A DNA stretch of 64,000 nucleotides from an uncultured Gammaproteobacteria bacterium (GTDB lineage Bacteria > Pseudomonadota > Gammaproteobacteria > HyVt-429). Made by a program: the position numbers and the translations under genes. Where the stretch lies: NCBI GenBank assembly GCA_947259975.1, contig CAMYOD010000009.1:25235-89234 (forward strand), given 5' to 3'. Each line of letters begins with the position of its first letter. Position 1 is the stretch's first letter. Shown piece by piece: positions 7,051 to 16,101 of the stretch. The notes below the pieces were generated by a model. It saw only the letters and a program-made list of their open reading frames with translations. It made no database searches and was not told the origin of the DNA.

Positions 7051-9531
7051 TCAACTCGCCGCGCGCGCCAGCTCCACCATCGGCTCCGGCCGGGCGATGC
7101 CATAGCCCTGGGCGTAATCGATGCCGATCTCCCGCAAACGCTCCCGGGTCGCGTCGTCCTCGACAAACTCGGCGATCGTCTGGATGCCGACGGTCTGGCC
7201 AATCTGGTGAATGGTCTCCACGATCGCGCTATCCATGGGGTCATTGAGCATGTTGCGGACGAAGCCACCGTCGATCTTGATAAAATCGACCGGCAGGGTC
7301 TTGAGATAGGAAAACGAACTCAGGCCGCTGCCGAAATCGTCGAGCGCAAAACGACACCCCAGGACCTTGATCTGCTCGATAAACTTGAGCGCTTGCGCCA
7401 GATTCGCCATCGCCGCGGTCTCAGTCACCTCGAAACACAGGCGTCGCGGGTCCACCGTGTGTTGTGACAATTTTTCCCGTACATACGCGGGCAGCGTTGC
7501 GTCATTGAGCGTGGTGCCGGACAGGTTGATAAACAGGTCCGGCATCGACAGGTCCTTGGGCTGCGCACCGGTCGCGGCATGGGCCAGGACCTCGCCGATC
7601 ACCCAACGGTCCACCGCGGGCATCAGGTTATAGCGTTCGGCGGCGGGGATGAAGGAGCCCGGCAGGATAGATTCCCCGTCCTGACCAAACATACGCACCA
7701 GGTGCTCGTTGACATCTTGCGGTGCGCCGGTTTCATTGAGCGACACGATGGGCTGGCGAAACATGACGAAGCGGTCCTTATCCAATGCGTCATGAATATC
7801 GGACACCCAACGCATCTCACCTTCGCGCCTGGCCAGGTCCGCGTCTTCCGCGTGGTACACGTGGTAACGGTTGCGCCCCAGGTCCTTGGCCGCATAGCAG
7901 GCCATATCCGCGGCGCGCAATAATTCATTTGCATCGACACTGTCATTGTCTATGGAAACAATACCGACACTCGCGCCTACCGCAAACAGCTTGTCTTCCC
8001 ATACAAATCGAAAATCGCCGATTGCATTAATCAGCCGCTGGGCGATCGCCTGGCCGCGCTCCGACGGGCAATTCTCGAGCAGCAGGCCGAATTCGTCGCC
8101 GCCGAGACGCGCTACCGTGTCGCGTTCACGCACCGGTCCGTGCAACAGTTTTGCCACCTGCCGCAACATTTCGTCGCCGGCGGCGTGACCGCAAGTGTCA
8201 TTGATGATCTTGAACTGATCCAGATCCAGGTAGAGCACGCAATGTTCAAGATTTCGCGTGCGTGCACTGTCGATCGCGCGGGTAAGACGAGTATCGAACT
8301 CGTGACGGTTGGCCAGATCGGTGAGCGCATCCTGGTATGCCATACGCTGCATAGCCGCATCCGCCTTGCTGCGCTCGATCTCGAGCTCGATACGTGCCGT
8401 AAATACCTCGAGCAGGGCTTCCATCCAGGGCTCGGCCTCGAGCGGCTCGGTATGCGCCACCACCACCAGGCCGATCTTCTCGTCGTTTGAGTTTTTCAGC
8501 GCGACACCGAAATAGGATTCCAGCTCCATATCCTGCAGGAGCCGGTCGTCCGGATAGAGCTTGTCGGCGTCCCGAGTCACCGTCGTCTTGTGACGCGCCA
8601 GGCAATCGCTGCAGGGTGTGTCTTTGAGGTCGTACTCGAAATTGGCAACCTGGTGGCCGTTGTCGACGGCGACGATGGTGCGCACTTTGTGATTGATCGG
8701 CTCATCGGTCAGGCCGATGAAGGCATAGCGCGCGCCGAAGGCCTGGCTGAGTGTCTTGACGGCTTCATAGAAAAATTGTTCATGACTGCCATCCATCCCG
8801 CCGCGGGCCAATGACTTGAGCGCGGTCTCCACTCGTGCGCGCGTACTTGCCATGTCGTTGAATGTGTGCGCCAACAGCGCTACTTCGTCCTGGCCACGTT
8901 CATCCACCCGCGCGGAAAAATCGCCCCGCGCCAGTTTGCGGGACGCCTGGGTCAAAGCCGTCAACTGCCGGGTCAAACCGGCCGCGATCAGGGTGAGCAG
9001 GAAGATGCTCAACAGGACTTCCAGGGCGGCAATCAAGAAACCCTGGCCGCGCAAGGAATGCACTGCCTGCACGAAAAACGAGGTGTTCAGCTGTATGCGC
9101 ATCCTGCCCACCTGGCGGGTTGCCACGGTCACCGGGCTGTCGATCTGGATGGTCGACCCCAGCTCGATATTGCTGAGGTCGACTTTGTGATCCGGCTCCG
9201 TCAACTGGACTGTCGCGGCCACCGCACGACCGTAGCGGGTGATTATGCGCCCATCGTTACCGTACACCTCGATGTAGCGAACCGCCGGTTCCCAGACGAT
9301 CTGCGCCAACAACTCCTGCAGGCTGGCCAGGTCGTAGTCCAGCACCGGCCCGCTCATGCTGCCATTCAGCAGGGGCAGCAGTTCATTGATGCGGTTCTCG
9401 GTTTCCGCAACCAGGTGTCGCTCGGCGATGCGCACGCTGTTCCATACCAGGATGCTGAGCAAGGCGACTTCCACCAGCACCGCCGCCAGGACCAGCTTGC
9501 GGCGCAGGGATTTGTTGATGAATCCGAACAT
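7051..9531 (-). CDS. Membrane GGDEF-EAL protein with HAMP and GAF domains
   Basis: An 826-residue c-di-GMP enzyme. Order: TM1 (about 11-30), a periplasmic sensor of about 130 residues, TM2 (about 164-186), HAMP (about 187-240), GAF-like domain (about 250-385), GGDEF domain with intact GGDEF at 477-481 and the inhibitory I-site RERD at 468-471, then an EAL domain. The EAL motif itself reads EHL (NEHLVRM), but other EAL ligands are present (FINLS, FEVTE, DDFG, IKID, AEFVE). Both cyclase and phosphodiesterase activity are therefore possible. It starts 2 bases after the PhnD-like gene, which suggests that binding protein feeds a ligand signal to its periplasmic domain. Confidence 0.92.
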   Translation of the reverse strand: MFGFINKSLRRKLVLAAVLVEVALLSILVWNSVRIAERHLVAETENRINELLPLLNGSMSGPVLDYDLASLQELLAQIVWEPAVRYIEVYGNDGRIITRYGRAVAATVQLTEPDHKVDLSNIELGSTIQIDSPVTVATRQVGRMRIQLNTSFFVQAVHSLRGQGFLIAALEVLLSIFLLTLIAAGLTRQLTALTQASRKLARGDFSARVDERGQDEVALLAHTFNDMASTRARVETALKSLARGGMDGSHEQFFYEAVKTLSQAFGARYAFIGLTDEPINHKVRTIVAVDNGHQVANFEYDLKDTPCSDCLARHKTTVTRDADKLYPDDRLLQDMELESYFGVALKNSNDEKIGLVVVAHTEPLEAEPWMEALLEVFTARIELEIERSKADAAMQRMAYQDALTDLANRHEFDTRLTRAIDSARTRNLEHCVLYLDLDQFKIINDTCGHAAGDEMLRQVAKLLHGPVRERDTVARLGGDEFGLLLENCPSERGQAIAQRLINAIGDFRFVWEDKLFAVGASVGIVSIDNDSVDANELLRAADMACYAAKDLGRNRYHVYHAEDADLARREGEMRWVSDIHDALDKDRFVMFRQPIVSLNETGAPQDVNEHLVRMFGQDGESILPGSFIPAAERYNLMPAVDRWVIGEVLAHAATGAQPKDLSMPDLFINLSGTTLNDATLPAYVREKLSQHTVDPRRLCFEVTETAAMANLAQALKFIEQIKVLGCRFALDDFGSGLSSFSYLKTLPVDFIKIDGGFVRNMLNDPMDSAIVETIHQIGQTVGIQTIAEFVEDDATRERLREIGIDYAQGYGIARPEPMVELARAAS

Positions 9532-9533
9532 GT

Positions 9534-10391
9534 TCAGGGCCGCATCTTGTCGTCGACCAGTTCCACCAGGTTATGCACCTGTGCAATCTCCGCGTCGGTG
9601 ATCGGTGCCATGTCACCGAAGGCGGCCTGCTTGAAAAAGGCCTCACCGGCGCCGTCGGCGGTGAACTTGAGCATCGCGGACTTGACCGCCTGGTAATCCG
9701 CCTCCGGCAGGTCCTTGCGGGCATGGAACATCATGTGCGGAATCACCGCGGTCTGGTCGAGCACGCGCAACTGCTGTTTGATCGGCTCCGGGATGTTGTC
9801 ATAGCTGGAAACACCCACCACCGCGCAGTCCTGTTCGCCGGAGGCAACCAGGCGCAGGGCATTGTTGTGGGTGGTGTAGTGGCGCACGAAGTCCGCCTCG
9901 TGATCGAGCCCCGCATCGACCAACGCCCGCTCACCGATCAGGGTAATCACCGCCAGCGGATCCGGCGACGCTAGTTTCTGGCCACGCAGCTCGGTGAGGG
10001 AATCATAGCGGGCATTGATCCGTACCACGAAGTAACCCTTGAGGTTGCGCGCAAACCGGGACACCCGCCGCGCCTGGGCGGTCTCTTCCAGGTAGGCCGA
10101 AATATGCGGGGCCGCGAGGTAGACGTCGTAGTGCCCGTCCCGGGCGCGCTCGATATAGGTCTTGAAATCCGGCGCCGCGGCGATATGCACCGGTCGGTCC
10201 AGTTCCTGCTCCAGGTACTTGATAAGGGGATCGAATTTCTTGACCAGGGTACCGGCGCTGAGGAACGGTAACAGTCCGAACTTGATCGGCGCCCCATCCT
10301 CCGCGGCCGCGGCCGGCGGCAGGCATGCCAATAGAATGACGCCCGTCAGAATACCGACGTAATAGCGGCTGGCAAAGGATCGTGTCTCCAT
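9534..10391 (-). CDS. PhnD-like periplasmic substrate-binding protein
   Basis: A 285-residue secreted protein of the phosphate/phosphite/phosphonate-binding (PhnD, type 2 periplasmic) family. It has a signal peptide ending near AAAAE (about 30) and the family motifs FGLLPFLSAGTLVKKFDPLIKYL, IERARDGHYDVYLAAPH, LRGQKLASPDPLAV and DCAVVGVSSYDNI. No ABC permease or ATPase lies nearby; it is instead tightly coupled to the following GGDEF-EAL receptor. The likely role is ligand sensing rather than transport, an inference from this pairing. AGGAGC lies 9 bases before the ATG. Confidence 0.85.
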   Translation of the reverse strand: METRSFASRYYVGILTGVILLACLPPAAAAEDGAPIKFGLLPFLSAGTLVKKFDPLIKYLEQELDRPVHIAAAPDFKTYIERARDGHYDVYLAAPHISAYLEETAQARRVSRFARNLKGYFVVRINARYDSLTELRGQKLASPDPLAVITLIGERALVDAGLDHEADFVRHYTTHNNALRLVASGEQDCAVVGVSSYDNIPEPIKQQLRVLDQTAVIPHMMFHARKDLPEADYQAVKSAMLKFTADGAGEAFFKQAAFGDMAPITDAEIAQVHNLVELVDDKMRP

Positions 10392-10583
10392 GAGCGGCGC
10401 TCCTGTCTGGGTCTTTTAAGCGGTACGGGGGTTGATTCTCCGGCAGACCATCAAGGCCCACGGGGTACCACGTATCCGGTCCATACGGGATGTGTTGCAA
10501 ATAGCGCGCCAGGTGGGCGATATTATTTATGCTCAAAAAAAGGGGTATCGGGGCCGGAGAACTAATAGCGCTAACGGCAAAAT

Positions 10584-10628
10584 AAAAGGGGTCGGAGGGA
10601 TTATGATTTAATCCCTCCGACGCCTTTT
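10584..10628. terminator. Long palindrome / terminator, AAAGGGG family copy 2
   Basis: Two 20-base arms (10584-10603 and 10609-10628) are complementary with a single mismatch around the loop TGATT; T-rich runs flank both ends, so it can terminate in either direction. The stop codon and last codons (GGIKS) of the metallophosphoesterase are inside the stem. Confidence 0.85.
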
Positions 10629-11611
10629 TTCTTTTGCGTCTTTTTGGCGCTGTCTATTTGGTGATCATAAATAATCCCGGCGTCCCATTTTTCGGCTTTG
10701 CCCTCTTTTTGTTCTGAAAACCGATAGTCGCGCAGATCTATGGGTCCGACGATTACCTCTTTGTTGATGAACAAAGTGCCGGAATCGTCACGGGCGACAT
10801 CGGTAAACCACTTTACCAACGATATTTCACCGTTTTCGATTTCAATGCCGGTGATGCATCGGGGATGTACGCAGCTGCCCGTATTGAAGTAGGGCGCCTG
10901 CCCTACCCTGGGCAGCGCCGGCCGGTGGGTATGGCCTATGACGATGGGCTGTTTGTTCGCGGTCGCCCAATCGACGATTTTCCGTTCTCGCTTCTGCCGC
11001 CGCGCAAAGTTTTTCGCGGGTCGGGTGGGGTCCTTAACGCCGAAACGTTGCATGACCTTCCAGAAGTTTCGCACCACAAACCTTCCCAACCACCACAACT
11101 GATCGTTCAGCAGTTCGCCCTGGTGGCCATGCACAAGCAATAACGTCAGGCCGCTCTCCTGATGTATCAATTTAAGGCCCTCGTGAACGACGATGCCGTC
11201 CAGTAGTGGCAGTTCCTTCTGTTCCCGCTCGTCGAAATATTTGTGCAGGTATTTCTCTACATTGCTATGTCGTTTCCATTTGCGATCATGGTTACCCCAC
11301 AGCATGTAGAGCCGTTTGTCTTTGTGGAACTCCCGCATGATCCAGAAGATGTGACTGTGGGCTTCGCGGATAGTGGAAAAAGACGCGTTCTCCCAGAACT
11401 CGTCGCCGTCGCCGAGTTCGAAATAGGTAAAGCCGTGTTTCCGATAGTGGCTCAGGGCATGAAACAGCAGATTCTGGTTGGGCGCAAAGTCGTCGGACCA
11501 GCTGTTGTCGCCCCGATGCACATCGCTGAAGAGGATAAATTTGGATGATTTGTCAATCGGGACCTCCTGCGCTTTTTCGAGGACCTCGGACAAGCGGCTT
11601 GCGGTGTTCAT
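10601..11611 (-). CDS. Metallophosphoesterase (calcineurin-like)
   Basis: A 336-residue soluble phosphoesterase with the full two-metal motif set: SDVHRGD (about 29-35), LGDGDEFWE (about 66-74), WGNHDRKW (about 105-112), VHGHQGE (about 160-166) and GHTHRP (about 224-229). The substrate is unknown; the family includes nucleotide and lipid phosphodiesterases. A strong AGGAGG lies 6 bases before the ATG. The C-terminal residues are encoded by the AAAGGGG-type palindrome, so the tail KKTQKKKGVGGIKS may be a recent addition by repeat insertion. Confidence 0.88.
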   Translation of the reverse strand: MNTASRLSEVLEKAQEVPIDKSSKFILFSDVHRGDNSWSDDFAPNQNLLFHALSHYRKHGFTYFELGDGDEFWENASFSTIREAHSHIFWIMREFHKDKRLYMLWGNHDRKWKRHSNVEKYLHKYFDEREQKELPLLDGIVVHEGLKLIHQESGLTLLLVHGHQGELLNDQLWWLGRFVVRNFWKVMQRFGVKDPTRPAKNFARRQKRERKIVDWATANKQPIVIGHTHRPALPRVGQAPYFNTGSCVHPRCITGIEIENGEISLVKWFTDVARDDSGTLFINKEVIVGPIDLRDYRFSEQKEGKAEKWDAGIIYDHQIDSAKKTQKKKGVGGIKS

Positions 11612-11642
11612 TTTGTCTCCTCCTGAAACTTCTTATTGTAAG

Positions 11643-11662
11643 AACCGGGTCAGATCCCGGTT
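11643..11662. repeat. Palindromic copy of the CTGACCC motif
   Basis: AACCGGG-TCAGAT-CCCGGTT is a perfect 7-bp inverted repeat. Read on the minus strand it shares AACCGGGATCTGACCC with the copy at 7030-7045. A second small hairpin ACCGGC-TTT-GCCGGT with T4 follows at 11664-11682. Both lie between two minus-strand genes. Confidence 0.65.
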
Positions 11663-11683
11663 TACCGGCTTTGCCGGTTTTTG

Positions 11684-12634
11684 TTATTCCGTCACGCAGT
11701 TGCGCCCTGCCAGCTTGGCGCGGTACAGGGCCGCGTCGGCCGTGGCCAGCAGCGCATCGCCATCCTGGGGCGCCTCCAGATGGGCGAGCCCGAACGAGGC
11801 GGTCACGCCGGGCAGCGGCTGACCCTCCTGACGGATCGCGGTCGCGGCCACCGCTTCGCGCAGGCGTTCGGCGGTCTTGCGCGCCGCCGCAACCGTGGTG
11901 TCCGGCAATAGCACGACGAATTCCTCGCCACCGTAACGCGCCGCGATGTCGTGCCCACGCAAGTGGCTGTTCAGCGTGACCGCCACCGCCTGCAGGGCGG
12001 CGTCGCCCGCCGGGTGGCCGTGGGTGTCGTTGTACTTCTTGAAATGATCCACGTCGATCATGACGAGCGACAGCAGTCCACCGCCTTGCCGGGCTCGCTC
12101 CACCATGCCGGCAAGGTTAGCCATGAGGCTGCGCCGGTTCTGCAGCCCGGTGAGAGGATCCTGGTTGGCATGCGCCGAGAGAATCTTTTCCCGTTCCATG
12201 CCGCGCACGATCAATTCGTTACCCTGGCGTACGCGCCCGGTGAGGATCGCCAGCAGGTTACGCGCGAGTGTATGCGAGCGTTCGATGAGCAGCCACAGGG
12301 TATCGCGGCTTATCGTGAGCAGGCGGCTGGGCTCGGCCGCCACCACATAGGCCGAGGTGTCCTGCTCATCGATCAGTGACATCTCGCCGACGCACTGACC
12401 GGGCAGCAGGTGTGTCACCGCCGGGTTGTCCACATCATCCAGGTGCACCCCGAGTTTGCCCGCCAACACCAGGTAAAGATTATGATTGCGGGTGCCGGGC
12501 GCCAACAGGACATCGCCACCCTCCAGCGCGGTGTGTTCACACTGGTCGAGCAGGTCGGAAAGGCTGTCTCGGTGCACGTCCTGAAACAGGAACATGTTTG
12601 CTAAATCCGGCAGCGGGTTGGGCGGGCAATCCAT
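11684..12634 (-). CDS. Cyclic-nucleotide-binding-domain diguanylate cyclase
   Basis: A 316-residue soluble protein: an N-terminal CNBD-like cupin (about 15-130; GQCVGEMSLIDEQDTSAYVVA is the phosphate-binding cassette region) and a GGDEF domain with active GGEEF at 235-239 and an I-site RGHD at 226-229. It should make c-di-GMP from GTP, with activity modulated by whatever the CNBD binds. In canonical cAMP-binding CNBDs the cassette has an Arg that is not evident here, so the ligand may differ. It is a separate transcription unit between hairpins at 12721 and 11643. Confidence 0.9.
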   Translation of the reverse strand: MDCPPNPLPDLANMFLFQDVHRDSLSDLLDQCEHTALEGGDVLLAPGTRNHNLYLVLAGKLGVHLDDVDNPAVTHLLPGQCVGEMSLIDEQDTSAYVVAAEPSRLLTISRDTLWLLIERSHTLARNLLAILTGRVRQGNELIVRGMEREKILSAHANQDPLTGLQNRRSLMANLAGMVERARQGGGLLSLVMIDVDHFKKYNDTHGHPAGDAALQAVAVTLNSHLRGHDIAARYGGEEFVVLLPDTTVAAARKTAERLREAVAATAIRQEGQPLPGVTASFGLAHLEAPQDGDALLATADAALYRAKLAGRNCVTE

Positions 12635-12720
12635 GGGGCGCGCAGATCCTGTAACGGTTTGTGTGCGAGGACTAAATCTATCGCAGGCGGGCGCAGGCCG
12701 CCAGTGGTGATTGTCCGGTG

Positions 12721-12760
12721 AACGGGGCAGTGGGATTAAAATGTATCCCGCCGTCCTGTT
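12721..12760. terminator. Imperfect hairpin, weak AAAGGGG family member
   Basis: Arms AACGGGGCAGTGGGAT (12721-12736) and ATCCCGCCGTCCTGTT (12745-12760) pair over 16 positions with three G-U type wobbles and one mismatch around an 8-base loop. It is placed 47 bases after the MBL gene stop on the minus strand and probably ends that transcript. Confidence 0.5.
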
Positions 12761-12806
12761 TTGCCAGCCGCCAGAGTCTTTCAGTAGAGATGGGATTCAG
12801 CCAATC

Positions 12807-13601
12807 TTATAGCTTCGTCGATTCGCCTTGATGCAAAATCGTGCATTGCGCGCCGGTTCTTTCCACTTCACGCTTAAACATCGCATCGTCGGCGGGGTTG
12901 TATTTTCTCGTAAAGAAGGCAGGACAATTGTAGTGGCAGGGAATCACCCGTTTCGGGCGCATCATGCGCACCGCTTGCAGGGCCTCCTCCACATCCATGG
13001 TGTTATGAATCGCCTGGCCACCGATGGGGATCATCAGCACATCCGGACTATCGATCGATTTCCATTCCTCCGTATGCAGGAGCGTGTCGCCGAGATTCAC
13101 GAGGGTCTTGCCATCCAGTTGGATCTTGAAGCCGATCGCGCCCCAGCCCACGCGCTCGCCCGGTCCCGGTCTGACCGTTTTGGCAAACGGGCCCAGCTTG
13201 AGTACGAGTTCGCCGTGGGTCGTTTTGATGCCGGTAATCGACATGCCGTCGAGCTGAATGGTTTCACCCACCGACAGGGTACGCAGATTGTCAAACGGCG
13301 TGGTGAATCTCAGGCCCTTAGCGCGCGGCCCCAGCATCAGCATCTGCCCATCGATTTCTCGCACCATGGTTTTATTGCAGACCACCGGTGCATTCGAAAC
13401 CGCGGCCACCCGGTCGGCATGCCAGTAATGATCCGGGTCGCCGTGGGTCACGAAGATGTGCGTGAGCCCCTGCCATTCCGATTTGGGAATCAGCGTGGTG
13501 AGCCGGAAGTAGTACAGGAACAGCGCGCCCGGATCGATGGCAATCTTCTTATCGCCGGATTCGATCACAAAGGCGTTATAGAGGTAGTGGGTGATTCTCA
13601 T
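12807..13601 (-). CDS. MBL-fold metal-dependent hydrolase (UlaG-like)
   Basis: A 264-residue metallo-beta-lactamase-fold protein: MRITHYLYNAFVIESGDKKIAIDPG opens the fold, VTHGDPDHYWHAD carries the first metal ligands (HGDPDH in place of HxHxDH), LGDTLLH supplies the bridging Asp and IPCHYNC a late His. This pattern resembles UlaG/UPF0173-type hydrolases. ATG 13601 is chosen over an upstream in-frame start at 13655 because AGGAAGGAG lies 8 bases ahead and the domain begins at once. An FNR-like palindrome lies about 100 bases upstream. Substrate unknown. Confidence 0.85.
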   Translation of the reverse strand: MRITHYLYNAFVIESGDKKIAIDPGALFLYYFRLTTLIPKSEWQGLTHIFVTHGDPDHYWHADRVAAVSNAPVVCNKTMVREIDGQMLMLGPRAKGLRFTTPFDNLRTLSVGETIQLDGMSITGIKTTHGELVLKLGPFAKTVRPGPGERVGWGAIGFKIQLDGKTLVNLGDTLLHTEEWKSIDSPDVLMIPIGGQAIHNTMDVEEALQAVRMMRPKRVIPCHYNCPAFFTRKYNPADDAMFKREVERTGAQCTILHQGESTKL

Positions 13602-13699
13602 GCCGCGCACTCCTTCCTGGTTCGCAACAAGCCCAAAACAGCGTCTAACAAGCATGAATATTCCTGCCGTTACTATGTAACCAACAGACGCGGCTTGCT

Positions 13700-13713
13700 T
13701 TGACCTGAATCAA
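13700..13713. promoter_or_regulatory. FNR/ANR-like operator
   Basis: TTGAC-CTGA-ATCAA matches the FNR consensus TTGAT-N4-ATCAA in 9 of 10 positions. It lies about 100 bases before the MBL hydrolase start on the minus strand, with the GMC operon ending on its other side. Confidence 0.5.
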
Positions 13714-13815
13714 AGCTCATCCAGACAATAATACGGGCGAGAGAAAAGCGCCGGACGAAAGGATTGAACTTGTGGGGAAAGGGGCCAAATCGAACTCTGC
13801 CCTTCTCATTCGGGG

Positions 13816-14241
13816 CTAAGTGTAGGTCGCGGCAAGCGCGCAGAGCAGGAGTTCGGTTCGCGACAGCATCCAGCCTCGTAATGTCACCACATCCTCATTG
13901 ACGAAATCCCGCCGTACCTGTTCCCGCAAGCGTGCATCCAATGCATCCAGGGATTCGTCCGCCATCGCGCGCGGGTCGAGCTTAAGGATTTCCAGCACTT
14001 GCGCGGTTAACGCTTCGACAGACAACTTCTCCATGCCGGGTGTCTCGGCGAGATAGAGTGATCCGAGTTCCCGCGCCTTGTCGGGATGATTCAGGGTTGC
14101 GATCATGCGTTGCGCAATGCGCTTCAGGTCGACTTTTCGGCCGCAGCCGATCGAAAGCGCCGACATCGTAGTCACGAGCGCAGAAGACGCGGCCAGCTTC
14201 AGGACGGTGCGTCGCGAACAGGTGGCGATTCGATGCTTCAT
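13816..14241 (-). CDS. Tat-signal small protein paired with GMC oxidoreductase
   Basis: A 141-residue protein with a twin-arginine signal (SRRTVLKLA, residues 9-17) followed by a hydrophobic stretch ending IGCG. The mature part is helical and charged with no metal motif. Its ATG overlaps the GMC oxidoreductase stop (ATGA), so the two are translationally coupled. Tat-secreted small subunits are a known feature of membrane-associated GMC dehydrogenases (gluconate 2-dehydrogenase subunit 3 type), where they carry the FAD subunit across the membrane. That role is inferred from position and signal, not from clear homology. Confidence 0.65.
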   Translation of the reverse strand: MKHRIATCSRRTVLKLAASSALVTTMSALSIGCGRKVDLKRIAQRMIATLNHPDKARELGSLYLAETPGMEKLSVEALTAQVLEILKLDPRAMADESLDALDARLREQVRRDFVNEDVVTLRGWMLSRTELLLCALAATYT

Positions 14242-15734
14242 GCCATCTTCTCCTTCAGGTGATCCGCCAGGCGCAGAGACAAGGCCACCAGATTCATTGT
14301 CGGATTCGTGTGCCCGATGGTAGGAAACACCGAGCTGCCACCGATGTACAGGTTATCCACGTCGAACACCTTGCAATTGCGATCGACCACGCCGGTTTGC
14401 GGGCTGTCGGACATGCGCGTAGTACCGCAGTGGTGCTTGCCGGATGTGAACGCCGCGGGCCATTCATCGGGCTTGTGTAGCATGGGTGCGAAGGCGCGCC
14501 CAAAGCCCATGTGCCCGAACTCCAACGCGCAGATCTCGATGGCCCGGTGCGCGTTGGCACGCTCGCGGTCCGTGACCTGCCAGCTGACTTCCAGCTTGCG
14601 TTGCCCGAACAGGTCACGTTTATCGGATAGGCGCACAAACGTGTCCGGATTCGGCATGGGTTCCATGGCCATGTGTACTTGAATGTAGGTCCCAGGTTCC
14701 TTGCCAAGGGGAGCAACTTCCGGCGCACCGTCCAGATCGGAAAACACTCCGCCGATTGCGGCGCCAAACTGCGGCCTGACATTGTATAAATGAAATCGAA
14801 AACGGGTCAGTTTTTCTTTCCGCGTCAGCTCTTCGGCGGCGGTCATGATGGCGAAGACCTGGCCGCCGTTGATTTTATGAGGGTTGGTATAGAAACGAAA
14901 ATTGAAGCCGGTGCGCGATAGAGAAACATCCAGGGCCGGGCGAATCAGAATATGGTCGGTGTAGAAGCGGCCGACCAGACCGTGACTATTGCCAATTCCC
15001 GCCGGGGCAGACTTGTTGGACAGCAACATGAGGCGCGGGTTTTCCAGGCCGCCGGTGGCGAGCACAAACTCCTTCGCCTTGACCTGGTACTTCGGGCCGT
15101 CGATGCAGGCCACTTCGGCGCCGGTGATATGGGAGGCGGACTCGTTGGTAGTCAGCTCCAGCACGTTAGAGTACAGGTAGACGGAAACATTCTTCGAGTC
15201 CTGCAACTGCTGCCGATAGGCGGTGCCAAAACGCGTCGGCGGGCTCTGGTGCTTCATGACCGAAATCAATCGACCGCTGTCCAGCGGCAGAGTCTTGAAA
15301 CCCAGCTGTGCCGCGTACTGATCCAGCGAATCGTAGTCGTATTTGCCTAACCCGAGGAGCGGCTGGGTGCGCTCGAGATAGGGCTCGAGCTCCTCGATCT
15401 TGATGGGCCAGCCACTGTGCGGTATCCAGTCCCGCACCGAGAAATCGAACGCATCGAAGGGCCGGCAGTGCCCGGCCCAGTGGCCGGTGGTGCCGCCGAA
15501 ATAACGTAAGCGGTTGTGCTCCAGTGGATAGGTCGGGCGACCCACATTGTCACCCTGATACAGGGATTGGGTACGGTCGTCGAACTCAAAACCGCCGCTC
15601 TCCAGGACGACGACGTTCTTATTGGAACCGTCAAATTCCAGCGCCATGGCGATGCCCACCGCGCCGGCACCCACAATGCACAGATCGGCCTCTACCGTGT
15701 GGCCGTTTTCCAGATTTCTTGCATCAATGAACAT
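14238..15734 (-). CDS. GMC family FAD-dependent oxidoreductase
   Basis: A 498-residue flavoprotein: dinucleotide-binding CIVGAGAVGIAMALEF (about 19-34), VVVLESGG, RYFGGTTGHWAGHCRPFD (FAD-contact region near 77-94) and the C-terminal GMC active-site block HHCGTTRMSDSP followed by YIGGSSVFPTIGHTNPTMN. It oxidises an alcohol or sugar with electrons probably going to a quinone or cytochrome. It is the first gene of a two-gene unit with the Tat small protein. AGGA lies 8 bases before the ATG. Substrate cannot be read from sequence. Confidence 0.9.
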   Translation of the reverse strand: MFIDARNLENGHTVEADLCIVGAGAVGIAMALEFDGSNKNVVVLESGGFEFDDRTQSLYQGDNVGRPTYPLEHNRLRYFGGTTGHWAGHCRPFDAFDFSVRDWIPHSGWPIKIEELEPYLERTQPLLGLGKYDYDSLDQYAAQLGFKTLPLDSGRLISVMKHQSPPTRFGTAYRQQLQDSKNVSVYLYSNVLELTTNESASHITGAEVACIDGPKYQVKAKEFVLATGGLENPRLMLLSNKSAPAGIGNSHGLVGRFYTDHILIRPALDVSLSRTGFNFRFYTNPHKINGGQVFAIMTAAEELTRKEKLTRFRFHLYNVRPQFGAAIGGVFSDLDGAPEVAPLGKEPGTYIQVHMAMEPMPNPDTFVRLSDKRDLFGQRKLEVSWQVTDRERANAHRAIEICALEFGHMGFGRAFAPMLHKPDEWPAAFTSGKHHCGTTRMSDSPQTGVVDRNCKVFDVDNLYIGGSSVFPTIGHTNPTMNLVALSLRLADHLKEKMA

Positions 15735-16101
15735 TCAATAATCCTGAACTGCTATCGGAATAGGAGACGACGGGAGCCAGTGGTGTGCGACCGGATTAAT
15801 GGGCGACGCATTCGTGCTGCCTGATTGCGCATTCTACTGGAAGTTTTGATAATTCCATACGCACAGAGTTTCTATGACTGTGATGCGTGCCGGCGCGGCT
15901 TCGACCAAATACAGGTTTGAGTTTCGAGGTACGAGGCACGAGGAGCGAGGTGTGCAGGAGCACCGCCTCGGCGCAGGGGGGGCATGGCGCCGCCGTCCAG
16001 GTTAAGGGTTACTCCTGCAGCGCACTTCCGCAATTAGTGTTCCCGCAAGAAGCAATCCCTTATAGTGCTTTGATCCGCAGTGTCATATGGAGGCGCGTGT
16101 C
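15735..16101. other. Intergenic region with a short-period repeat tract
   Basis: A 367-base gap between the divergent GMC and bactofilin-like genes. It contains the repeat element at 15922-15976 and otherwise no gene. AAGGGTTACTCCTGC at 16004-16018 is partly repeated at about 48214-48223. Confidence 0.5.
15922..15976. repeat. Short-period repeat element, copy A
   Basis: Tandem degenerate units of about 7-8 bases (CGAGGTACGAGGCACGAGG) run into GTGCAGGAGCACCGCCTCGG. The same order of parts recurs at 39022-39076, so the two are copies of one element of about 55 bases. Confidence 0.65.

Noticed and set aside
11664..11682. Terminator for a plus-strand transcript
   Set aside because: It has a stem and T4 in plus orientation but no plus-strand gene lies upstream; listed only as part of the repeat.
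12828..13703. 291-codon frame opposite the MBL hydrolase
   Set aside because: Antisense shadow; it has no domain pattern.
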